DNA from: an uncultured Thermomonas sp.
Lineage (GTDB): Bacteria; Pseudomonadota; Gammaproteobacteria; Xanthomonadales; Xanthomonadaceae
Assembly: GCA_946480065.1 (NCBI GenBank)
Contig: CAMLJA010000136.1
Span: forward strand, 1 to 5,713
Direction of reading: 5' to 3'
DNA length: 5,713 nucleotides
Program-made: the position numbers and the translations under genes
Part shown: one piece after another, positions 1 through 5,713 of the stretch
Layout: the number at the start of each line of letters is the position of its first letter
Position numbering within the stretch: position 1 is the stretch's first letter
The notes under the pieces: model-generated
What the model was told of the DNA's origin: nothing
The model's database searches: none
Seen by the model: the letters and a program-made list of their open reading frames with translations, nothing else

Positions 1-2236
1 CGCGCGCCAGCGCGCGGCCGTCTCGGCCGGGCATGTCGAGGTCGGTGAGCAGCAGGTCCGGCGCGAGCTCCCGGAGCATCGCCAGCGCCTGCTCGCCATC
101 GGCGGCCACGTCGACCCGATAGCCCGAGCGCTCCAGCAGGTCGCGCGCCTGCTCGCGGATCAGCGGGTTGTCGTCCACCAGGAGGAGGTGGCGGGCGGCG
201 GACCCTGCCGGCTCCGCATCGGCCCCGGTTGGCGCGGCGGCGGGCTCGGGCGCGTCGCGGCTCGCGGCATCCGCGACCGGCAGCCGCAGTTCGAACAGCG
301 CGCCGCCGCCCGGCGCTACCTCGACCCGCAGGCTGCCGCCGGACTGGTGCACGAAGCCCTGGACCATGGCCAGGCCCAGGCCTGCACCCAACGCCTTGGT
401 GGTGAAGTAGGGCTCGAAGATGCGGTCCGCCAGTTCCGGCGGGATGCCGCTGCCGGTGTCGCGCACCCGCAGCAGGACCTGGTCGGGCGCGTCCGGCGCG
501 CGCGCGGTCTGCAGCAGCAGGCGCCCGCCGTCGGGCATGGCGTCGCGCGCGTTCGCGGCCAGGTTGAGCACCGCGGTGGTGAGTTGGGCGATGTCGGTGC
601 GGCAGGGGGGCAGCGCGCCGTCGGTTTCCAGCACCACCTCGATCCGGTCGCCGACGGTCGCGCGCACCAGCGGCAGCAGTTCGCGCAGGCGGGCGTCCAG
701 GTCTTCCGGCTGCAGGTGCAGCAGCTGGCGGCGCGAATAGGCCAGCAGCTGCCCGGTCAGGGCGGCACCGCGCTCGGCGCAGAGCAGGGCGTTGGCGGCG
801 TAGTCGCGGCCGCGCGTGCCCGGCGGCAGGTCCTCGAGCAGCAGCTCCAGACTGCCCTGGACCACGGTGAGCAGGTTGTTGAAGTCGTGCGCCATCCCGG
901 CCGTCAGCTGGGCGATGGCCTCGAACCGCGCCTGGCGCGCGCGCTCGGCCGCCTGCCCGGCGCGCGCCGAAATGTCGCGGATGATGTTGACCGAGTGCAG
1001 GGTGCCGTCGCGGCTGGCCACCAGCCGCGAACCGACCTCGGCCAGCACCGTGCTGCCGTCCTTGCGCCGGAACGTCAGCTCGCCGTTGAACACGCCTTCC
1101 TGCTCCCGCCGGAGCAGGGCGCGCCGCAGCGCGGCGTCCTCGGGGAACATCAGCTGGTCGCGGGTCATGCCCGGCAGCTCGTGGGGCGCGTAGCCGAACA
1201 GCTCGCAGGCGCCGGGGTTGGCGGCCACCACCGTCTCGCTGGACTCGGCGCCGCCGTCGGTGCGCGCGTACAGCACGGCGTCGACGATGTTGTCGAACAG
1301 GAACCGGTACAGCGTGTCCTGGCCCGCGATGTGCTCGCGGTAGGCGCCCAGCGTGCCGGCGTGGCCGATGACGCGCTGCAGGCGGTCGCTGAGCGCGCCC
1401 GCGAAGTCCAGGTGGCCGTCCGCCGGGACCAGCACGTGCGGGGCCAGCGCCAGCATGGCCAGCGGCCGCCGGTGTTCGTCCAGCAGCGGGACCAGCGCGA
1501 CCACCTCGCCCGCGTCGGCGGGGCGGCCGGCCGCGTTCGCCCGCACCTGCGCCACGCCGCCGTCCAGGGTCCACGGCCCGGCGGCGAGTTCGGCCAGGCC
1601 CTGCCAGTCGCCCACCTGCAGCAGGGTGCGGGTGGCGGCGCCGGTGGCCGGGTCCAGCGCCACCAGCGCGGCGGCCGCGGCGTCCATGGGGTTGCCGCGC
1701 AGGCGCTCCCCGAGCACGCGCGCCAGCGTGTCCAGTCCGCCGTCGGCCATGGCGTCCAGCGGGATGTCGCAGGTGGCGTGGCGGCGCGCCAGCACCACGT
1801 CGCGGGTCTTGTCGACCGCAATCGAGATCACCCCCAGCGCGTCGCCGCCGTCGCCGCCGACCGCGCTGTAGGAGAAATCGAACCAGCACTCCTCCGGCCG
1901 CCCGTGCCTGGCCAGCGGTAGGAGGGTGTCGTGGAAGGTCATCGGTTCGCGCGTGCGCCGCACCTGGGCCAGCGCGGGGCCCAGGAACTCCCAGATCTCC
2001 GGCCAGCTGTCGCGCACCGGGCGTCCGAACGCGGCCGGGTGCTTGTCGCCGTAGATCGCGTTGTAGGCCGCGTTGTAGACCTGGATGCCGTCGGCGCCCC
2101 AGGCGGTGGAGACCGGGAAGCCCGACGCCAGCGCCATCTCCACCACCGCCCGCATCGCGGGCGGCCAGCCGGACACCGGGCCCAGCGGGGTGGCGGCCCA
2201 GTCGGTCGCCTCGAACAACGCCCTGTTGCCGCCCAT
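1..2236 (-). CDS. Hybrid sensor histidine kinase, PAS-GAF-PAS-HisKA-HATPase-receiver (3' end cut by window edge)
   Basis: I translated this frame by hand: 745 codons are visible and the frame is still open at position 1. No membrane segment or signal peptide is seen, so it should be a cytoplasmic sensor. Domains: a PAS-type sensor at about 10-145 (starting DWAATPLGP), a diverged GAF-like region at about 160-295, a second PAS at about 308-425, and a dimerisation/phosphotransfer helix with MAHDFNNLL, where His450 is the likely autophosphorylated residue. The ATPase follows with N box NLAANARDAMPDGG (558-571), G1 DTGSGIP (593-599), F box FEPYFTTK (607-614) and G2 GAGLGL. A linker of about 30 residues rich in Ala and Pro leads to a receiver from about 683, with acidic pair Asp688/Asp689 and likely phosphoacceptor Asp732 in TDLDMPG. 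Roughly half the receiver lies outside the window. The ATG at 2236 is chosen because the PAS begins directly after it and GGGAA lies 7 bases upstream; a GTG at 2275 is the in-frame alternative. The ATP lid between FTTK and GLGL is about two residues shorter than the common form. Signal and output are unknown; the family is confident. Confidence 0.93.
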   Translation of the reverse strand, partial: MGGNRALFEATDWAATPLGPVSGWPPAMRAVVEMALASGFPVSTAWGADGIQVYNAAYNAIYGDKHPAAFGRPVRDSWPEIWEFLGPALAQVRRTREPMTFHDTLLPLARHGRPEECWFDFSYSAVGGDGGDALGVISIAVDKTRDVVLARRHATCDIPLDAMADGGLDTLARVLGERLRGNPMDAAAAALVALDPATGAATRTLLQVGDWQGLAELAAGPWTLDGGVAQVRANAAGRPADAGEVVALVPLLDEHRRPLAMLALAPHVLVPADGHLDFAGALSDRLQRVIGHAGTLGAYREHIAGQDTLYRFLFDNIVDAVLYARTDGGAESSETVVAANPGACELFGYAPHELPGMTRDQLMFPEDAALRRALLRREQEGVFNGELTFRRKDGSTVLAEVGSRLVASRDGTLHSVNIIRDISARAGQAAERARQARFEAIAQLTAGMAHDFNNLLTVVQGSLELLLEDLPPGTRGRDYAANALLCAERGAALTGQLLAYSRRQLLHLQPEDLDARLRELLPLVRATVGDRIEVVLETDGALPPCRTDIAQLTTAVLNLAANARDAMPDGGRLLLQTARAPDAPDQVLLRVRDTGSGIPPELADRIFEPYFTTKALGAGLGLAMVQGFVHQSGGSLRVEVAPGGGALFELRLPVADAASRDAPEPAAAPTGADAEPAGSAARHLLLVDDNPLIREQARDLLERSGYRVDVAADGEQALAMLRELAPDLLLTDLDMPGRDGRALAR

Positions 2237-2249
2237 GCCGGGTTCCCGA

Positions 2250-2274
2250 TGTGCCGGTGGGCATTGTCGGCACA
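2250..2274. repeat. 7-bp inverted repeat with 11-base spacer ahead of the kinase
   Basis: TGTGCCG at 2250-2256 is matched exactly by CGGCACA at 2268-2274, with 11 bases between. It ends 14 bases upstream of the kinase ATG. It overlaps the candidate kinase -10 box, so it could be an operator, or a hairpin in the 5' leader if transcription starts further upstream. In DNA this GC-rich a 7-bp match can also arise by chance. The repeat itself is seen directly; its role is a guess. Confidence 0.4.
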
Positions 2275-2292
2275 CCGGCGCGCCTCCCGCAA
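2263..2292 (-). promoter_or_regulatory. Weak candidate promoter for the hybrid kinase
   Basis: On the minus strand TTGCGG (2292-2287) is followed after 18 bases by GACAAT (2268-2263), each four of six matches to the sigma-70 consensus. Transcription would start only about 20 bases before the kinase ATG. The -10 box sits inside the inverted repeat at 2250-2274. This is low-confidence pattern matching, as GC-rich proteobacteria often use poorly conserved promoters. Confidence 0.22.
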
Positions 2293-2497
2293 GCCGCGAT
2301 GCCTTGCGACGATTCCGGCGCCGTTTCCGTCCCGGGCACGAGTTTGCGTGGTCCCGCCCGCCCCGCCGGCCTTGTCCTCTGTGCCCGCGCGATGCGATTC
2401 CGGCCGCTTACCGCGGACGGCCGGCCCTGCGGATACCGGCGGTGCGCTGAGGGCGTCGAATCGTGCGCTGCATCATGGCTTTTGGCTCCCAACATCC

Positions 2498-2503
2498 TAT
2501 ACT
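2498..2503 (+). promoter_or_regulatory. Candidate -10 box (TATACT) for the diguanylate cyclase
   Basis: TATACT differs from TATAAT at one base and lies in the most AT-rich stretch of the intergenic region. No good -35 is found: at 16 bases upstream there is only TGGCTT (2476-2481). Transcription would begin near 2510, giving a leader of about 80 bases before the ATG at 2593. The placement right beside the palindrome at 2502-2521 makes both more believable. Confidence 0.38.
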
Positions 2504-2521
2504 GCCAGGTTAACTTGACAG
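2502..2521. promoter_or_regulatory. 20-bp imperfect palindrome, possible operator over the cyclase promoter
   Basis: CTGCCAGGTTAACTTGACAG is symmetric about the central GTTAAC, with 8 of 10 base pairs matching. The mismatched pairs are the 4th and 7th bases from each end. It overlaps the last two bases of the TATACT box and covers the predicted transcription start, where a dimeric repressor would block RNA polymerase. The regulator cannot be named from the sequence, and no regulator gene of the one-component type lies in this window. Confidence 0.4.
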
Positions 2522-2592
2522 CCCCGCGTCGCTTCGCGACCGGGCAGCGGCCACCTTCCCCCCAGGGCAAGGCCGCGGGAGACCGCAGGCCC

Positions 2593-3738
2593 ATGAACCG
2601 CCCCGCCGAGCGAAGGAACGCCGACGAATTCCCCGCGCCCGCGCCGGAACCCACCGGCGTGCGCGGCTGGCTGCATCGCTGGGCCACGCTGCTGGACGGC
2701 GAGATGGCCGAGTTCCCGCGCGAATACCGCGAGCGCGTGGTCGAGTGGCAGGAGCGCAAGACCCGCTTCGCGCTGATCGGGGTGATGCGCCTGTTCGTGG
2801 CGGTCGCCCTGTTCAAGACCATGCTGGCGCTGGCCGGGGTGTGGCCGGTGGCTTCGCCCGCGTGGGCGTACGTGGTCCTGGCGGTGGTGATGGCGCTGGC
2901 CGCGCATGGCTACCGGCGCGCCCGCGGCACCGCGGCCGAGGCGGCGGTGGCGGGCGTGTTCATGCTGGCGCTGCTGCTGCTGGCCTTCGATCCCGCCGCC
3001 TTCGTCCGCGGCGAGGTGCAAGGGGCGATGGGCCTGCTCCTGCTGCTTCCGGCGATCGGCATCCCCCTGCTCGTGCTGCTGCGCAGCGCGCTGGTGCTGG
3101 CGATCGCCTGCGTGCTGCTCTGCACGTGGTTCCTGGCCCACAGCGGCTGGGACACCAGCTGGAAGCTGGCCTTCGGGGTGAACATGGCGGTAGCGGCGTG
3201 GGGCGGGATGATGCTGCGGGTGTTCCGCGCCAACATGAGCGTGGGCTTCATCCGCTCGATGGAGGCCGCGATCCTGCAGGCCACCACCGACTCGCTGACC
3301 GGGCTGATGAACCGCCAGGGCTGGTTCAAGGCCGCGGAACTGGCGCTGCAGCAGGTGCGCGAAGGCGGTCGCGTGGCCAGCCTGCTGTTCATCGACCTCG
3401 ACGATTTCAAGAAGCTCAACGACACTCACGGCCACGCGGTGGGGGACGAGGCGCTGCGCCGCACCGGCCAGGTGCTGGCGGCACGGCTCAACCCGGGCGC
3501 GCTGGCCGCGCGCATCGGCGGCGAGGAATTCGTCTGCCTGCTGCCCGACCAGCTGCCCGAGCAGGCGCGGCGGCTGGCCGAGCGGCTGAGCGCGGAGCTC
3601 AAGGCCGGCCCGATGCCGGTCACCTTCAGCGCCGGGGTGGCCGAATTCCAGCCGGGCGACGGCCTCAGCGAACTGATGGCGCGGGCCGACGCGGCGATGT
3701 ACGCGGCCAAGGAGCGGGGGCGGGACCGCGTCTTTTGA
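2593..3738 (+). CDS. Six-helix membrane diguanylate cyclase (GGDEF domain, GGEEF variant)
   Basis: This 381-residue protein should make cyclic di-GMP from two GTP at the inner membrane. The first 57 residues are hydrophilic; six likely membrane helices follow at about 59-82, 90-107, 114-133, 145-162, 164-183 and 193-211. This looks like a membrane sensor module, but I cannot assign it to a named family. The GGDEF domain spans about 231-381: DSLTGLMNR at 233-241, DLDDFKKLND at 268-277, GH..GDEAL at 280-287, active-site GGEEF at 309-313, SAGVAEF at 346-352 and the closing ADAAMYAAKERGRDRV at 365-380. The catalytic motif is intact, so activity is expected. The inhibitory RxxD site that would sit just before GGEEF reads NPGA (300-303), so product inhibition through that site is not expected. 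The ATG at 2593 is preferred: GGGAGA at 2577-2582 lies upstream, and the helix block is complete. Met38 (2704) is an alternative with a weak ribosome site. No EAL domain is present. Confidence 0.93.
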   Translation: MNRPAERRNADEFPAPAPEPTGVRGWLHRWATLLDGEMAEFPREYRERVVEWQERKTRFALIGVMRLFVAVALFKTMLALAGVWPVASPAWAYVVLAVVMALAAHGYRRARGTAAEAAVAGVFMLALLLLAFDPAAFVRGEVQGAMGLLLLLPAIGIPLLVLLRSALVLAIACVLLCTWFLAHSGWDTSWKLAFGVNMAVAAWGGMMLRVFRANMSVGFIRSMEAAILQATTDSLTGLMNRQGWFKAAELALQQVREGGRVASLLFIDLDDFKKLNDTHGHAVGDEALRRTGQVLAARLNPGALAARIGGEEFVCLLPDQLPEQARRLAERLSAELKAGPMPVTFSAGVAEFQPGDGLSELMARADAAMYAAKERGRDRVF

Positions 3739-3852
3739 AACGCTTGCAGCGCCGGTCCCGGTAATGGGAAGAGTGGGATTTTCACGTTGTCGCAACGGGC
3801 ACGGCTCAGGATGAACGTCTAAAATCTCCCCTCTCGGAGTTCGGCAATCGGC
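3739..3852. other. Intergenic gap with possible -10 box before the WecA-like gene
   Basis: The 114 bases between the cyclase stop and the transferase start hold TAAAAT at 3820-3825, one mismatch from the sigma-70 -10 consensus. No matching -35 is found at 16-18 bases. If used, transcription would start near 3832, so the transferase could be transcribed on its own and also by readthrough from the cyclase. No strong terminator is seen after the cyclase. Confidence 0.35.
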
Positions 3853-4980
3853 ATGGATGCAGCACTGCTTCTGAAAGGCATGGACATGGCGGGCGCGGCC
3901 ATCGCGTTCGTGGTGACATTCCTTGCGCTGATCCTGCTGCACCCGCTCGCGTCGCGCCTGCGGCTGCTGGATTATCCCCACGGCCGCAAGGACCACGCGC
4001 ACCCCACGCCGATCACCGGCGGATTGGCGATCCTGGCCGGCTGCCTGCTGACGTTCGGTGTCTCCCATATGGCCACGGCCAGCCTGCAGGCGTTTGCCGC
4101 GGCCGCCGTGCTGCTGGCGGTGGTAGGGCTATGGGACGACCTGAGAGACCTTCGCTGGTATTGGCGGATCCTGGCGCAGGCGGTGGCGGCACTGATCCTG
4201 GCCTACTGGGGCGGCGTGCGCGTGGAACAGATCGGACCCGTGTTCGGGCTGGCCGACATGTCGCTGGGCTGGCTGTCGGTGCCGTTCACGGTGTTCGCTA
4301 CCATCGGCCTGATCAACGCGATCAACATGATCGACGGCGCCGACGGCCTGGCCGGCCTGCTGGGGCTGACCGCACTGGCGCTGTTCGCCTTTGCGGCAGT
4401 CTACGCCGGCAACCTGCTGCTGGCCGCGTGGCTGTCGGTGCTGTGCGGCGGCCTAGCCGCCTTCCTCGCCTGGAACTTGCGGCTGCCCTGGCGCCCGCAC
4501 GCAAGGGTGTTCCTGGGCAATGCCGGCAGCGCGCTGCTGGGTCTGGTGATCGCATGGACCGCCTTCCGTCTGACCCAGAACCCCGGACATCCGGTGAACC
4601 CCGTGCTGGCGCTTTGGGTTCTGCCCATCCCGGTGATGGACTGCCTGGTGCTGATCGTGCGGCGCCTGCAGGAGGGGCGCTCGCCGTTCTCCGCCGGCCA
4701 CGACCACATCCACCACTTCATGCAGGATGCCGGCTTCGGGCCGACCCGCGCCGCCGTGCTGCTGGCGCTGTTCTCCATCTTCACCGGGGCGGCGGCGGGC
4801 CAGGCGATGCGGCTGGACGTGCCCAACCCCGTGCTGCTGCTGGCCTACGTGGCGCTGTGCGTCGGCTGGTACTGGCTCACCCGCGACCGCGGGCGCGCAG
4901 TCGCCTTCTTCCACCGGCTGCGGGGCGGGTCGGCGGCCGCGGTGCCATCTGCGGCGGTCGCGCCCAAGCGCCCGCTCTAG
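3853..4980 (+). CDS. wecA: WecA-like undecaprenyl-phosphate GlcNAc-1-phosphate transferase
   Basis: This 375-residue, highly hydrophobic protein has about 11 membrane helices and belongs to the glycosyltransferase 4 (MraY/WecA) family; E. coli WecA is 367 residues. The family moves a sugar-1-phosphate from a UDP-sugar (GlcNAc for WecA) to undecaprenyl phosphate in the inner membrane, the first step of O-antigen or other surface polysaccharide synthesis. Conserved elements: Asp95-Asp96 in LWDDL, NAINMIDGADG with Asp161 and Asp164 (matching E. coli Asp90/91/156/159 as I recall them), Asp263 in PVMD, and RSPFS..HDHIHH with His285, His287 and His288. The loop usually read as GDAGS is GNAGS here (Asn223). 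The start is uncertain: ATG 3853 has only GGAG at 3836-3839, 13 bases away, while ATG 3886 (residue 12) has AAAGG seven bases upstream. Both leave the first helix intact. The gene symbol is by family resemblance; the true sugar could be another UDP-HexNAc. It sits downstream of the cyclase, and no other polysaccharide gene is visible. Confidence 0.88.
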   Translation: MDAALLLKGMDMAGAAIAFVVTFLALILLHPLASRLRLLDYPHGRKDHAHPTPITGGLAILAGCLLTFGVSHMATASLQAFAAAAVLLAVVGLWDDLRDLRWYWRILAQAVAALILAYWGGVRVEQIGPVFGLADMSLGWLSVPFTVFATIGLINAINMIDGADGLAGLLGLTALALFAFAAVYAGNLLLAAWLSVLCGGLAAFLAWNLRLPWRPHARVFLGNAGSALLGLVIAWTAFRLTQNPGHPVNPVLALWVLPIPVMDCLVLIVRRLQEGRSPFSAGHDHIHHFMQDAGFGPTRAAVLLALFSIFTGAAAGQAMRLDVPNPVLLLAYVALCVGWYWLTRDRGRAVAFFHRLRGGSAAAVPSAAVAPKRPL

Positions 4981-4993
4981 CGGCGGGCCGCTA
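4978..4993. repeat. Perfect inverted repeat joining two convergent stop codons
   Basis: TAGCGGC (4978-4984) and GCCGCTA (4987-4993) are exact 7-bp arms around GG. The outer ends are the TAG stop of the transferase and, on the other strand, the TAG stop of the TPR gene. As RNA it could form a 6-bp stem with a CGGG loop in either direction. No T tract follows on either side, so it would be at best a weak shared terminator. Confidence 0.4.
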
Positions 4994-5713
4994 CTCCAGC
5001 TGCGCCCGCGCCCAGGCAGCGTCCAGCGTTTCCATCGCGTCCAGCGGCTTGGCTTTGGCCGCCTTTTCGTAGGCCTCCGCGGCCGCGTCCTCGTTGCGGC
5101 GTTCGTCCAGCAGCAGCAGCACGTTGCCGTGCTCGATGTGCGCGATCGGGGAGGCCGGCGTGAGCTTCAGGGCCTCCCTGATGTGCCGCTCCGCCTCGGC
5201 GGCCTTGGCGCCGTAGGTCATGCCGCCGATCAGCGCGCCGATCTTGCCGATGATCTCTGCGTGGTACAGCGCCAGCGCGGTATGCGCCTCGGCGTGCTTC
5301 GGCGCCAGCCCGAGCGCGGCCTCCAGCGAGGCGCGCACCTTGCCGGCGATGCCCAGCTTCAGCGCCTTGGCGATCGACAGGCCCTGGCTGTAGCGGCCCA
5401 GGGCGAAGGCGCGGCGGTAGTGGCTGTTGGCCTCGCCGGGCAGGGCGCCGATCGCCGCCTCCGCCAGGGCCGCCGCGCGCTCGAAGCGCTGCAGCCGTTC
5501 GGCCTCGTCGTCGACCAGGTAGGTCGCATGGATGCCCAGCGCCTTCACAGCGACCGAGGCGCCCACCGGGCCCAGCGCCTCGCCGGCTTCGAACGCTTGG
5601 CGGAAATCGCCGCGGTGGAACGCCCGCCAGGCCTCCTGCAGCGCCGCGGCCAGCGCCTCCGCGTCCAGCTTCGGCGCCGCCTTGCCGGCGGCCTTCAGCA
5701 GCGCGGCGGCGCG
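4991..5713 (-). CDS. TPR (tetratricopeptide) repeat protein, C-terminal part (start beyond window edge)
   Basis: The frame is open from the right edge to a TAG at 4993-4991, giving 240 visible residues; the true start lies outside. A GTG at 5566 would give 191 residues, but the coding pattern continues unbroken upstream of it, so I reject it as the start. The sequence is almost wholly helical and rich in Ala, Leu and Glu, with helix pairs that look like degenerate TPR units. The clearest is near the end: AERHIREALKLTP, then IAHIEHGNVLLLL, then AAEAYEKAAKAKP. A distinctive central stretch, SHYRRAFALGRYSQGLS followed by HAEIIGKIGALIGGMTYGAK, resembles a conserved proteobacterial TPR family of unknown function, from memory. 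TPR proteins act as protein-binding scaffolds. No signal peptide can be judged because the N-terminus is missing. It converges on the transferase with 10 bp between stops, so there is no operon link. Confidence 0.8.
   Translation of the reverse strand, partial: RAAALLKAAGKAAPKLDAEALAAALQEAWRAFHRGDFRQAFEAGEALGPVGASVAVKALGIHATYLVDDEAERLQRFERAAALAEAAIGALPGEANSHYRRAFALGRYSQGLSIAKALKLGIAGKVRASLEAALGLAPKHAEAHTALALYHAEIIGKIGALIGGMTYGAKAAEAERHIREALKLTPASPIAHIEHGNVLLLLDERRNEDAAAEAYEKAAKAKPLDAMETLDAAWARAQLE

Larger units (their letters stand above)
2237..2592. other. Divergent intergenic region between kinase and diguanylate cyclase
   Basis: These 356 bases hold no convincing gene. The plus-strand frame of the cyclase stays open back to an ATG at 2251, but the peptide it would add is rich in Arg, Ala and Pro and shows no domain, and the best promoter lies inside it. 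What can be seen is an inverted repeat and a weak promoter next to the kinase start, and an AT-richer patch at about 2470-2520 with a -10-like box and a palindrome on the cyclase side. No riboswitch fold or small RNA is recognised. Confidence 0.6.

Noticed and set aside
1165..1821. Minus-strand frame of 218 codons within the kinase
   Set aside because: It is in a different frame from the kinase, and its product is a Trp/Arg/Ala/Pro-rich shadow sequence.
188..1921. Long plus-strand open frame (577 codons) opposite the kinase
   Set aside because: Its product is an Arg/Gln/Gly/Val-rich low-complexity sequence with no domain. The minus strand carries clear kinase motifs over the same bases, and long antisense frames are expected in DNA this GC-rich.
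2515..2520. Perfect -35 sequence TTGACA
   Set aside because: No -10-like sequence lies 16-18 bases downstream (that area is GC-rich), and the bases are better explained as one arm of the palindrome.
2251..2592. Possible N-terminal extension of the cyclase to an ATG at 2251
   Set aside because: The frame is open, but the added 114 residues show no domain, and the candidate promoter and palindrome lie inside it.
2237..2592. A c-di-GMP riboswitch or small RNA in the intergenic region, looked for because a cyclase is adjacent
   Set aside because: No riboswitch-like conserved core, tRNA-like fold or strong terminator could be recognised by eye.
3756..3782. Possible terminator after the cyclase: TCCC, then GGGA twice, the second followed by TTTT
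   Set aside because: The stem is only 4 bp, too weak to call a terminator.
2497..4068. Long minus-strand open frame (523 codons) opposite the cyclase and transferase start
   Set aside because: It runs antisense to two well-supported genes and the intergenic gap, is rich in His, Gln and Arg, and shows no recognisable motif.

Overview
The window is GC-rich (roughly 70% or more), with codon use dominated by G/C third positions and no sign of a mobile element, RNA gene or CRISPR array. The base composition, the gene types (a soluble PAS/GAF hybrid kinase, a six-helix GGDEF protein, a WecA-like transferase, a TPR protein) and the AT-rich patch at one promoter suggest a high-GC gammaproteobacterium of the Lysobacteraceae/Xanthomonadaceae type, such as Lysobacter or Luteimonas. 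That placement is inferred from general resemblance, not from a marker gene.

Layout: (1) Positions 1-2236, minus strand: a hybrid sensor histidine kinase, PAS - GAF-like - PAS - HisKA - HATPase - receiver. It is cut by the left edge inside the receiver. (2) Positions 2237-2592: a 356-bp divergent intergenic region with candidate promoters on both sides, a 7-bp inverted repeat before the kinase and a 20-bp imperfect palindrome at the putative start of the plus-strand transcript. (3) Positions 2593-3738, plus strand: a membrane diguanylate cyclase with a GGEEF active site and no product-inhibition site. (4) Positions 3739-3852: a short gap with a possible -10 box. (5) Positions 3853-4980, plus strand: a WecA-family polyprenyl-phosphate sugar-1-phosphate transferase, complete, with Asn replacing a conserved Asp. 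(6) Positions 4991-5713, minus strand: the C-terminal 240 residues of a TPR protein, converging on the transferase with only 10 bp between the stop codons. Those stop codons are the two ends of one perfect inverted repeat.

How the genes may work together: the kinase and the cyclase are divergent and share one intergenic region. Both are signalling proteins, so a joint sensory or c-di-GMP circuit is possible but not shown. The transferase would supply the first lipid-linked sugar for a surface polysaccharide, a common downstream target of c-di-GMP control. No other polysaccharide gene is visible here. The window looks largely like ordinary chromosome. I see no convincing new system. The points most worth checking are the Asp-to-Asn change in the WecA-like enzyme and the palindrome over the cyclase promoter.
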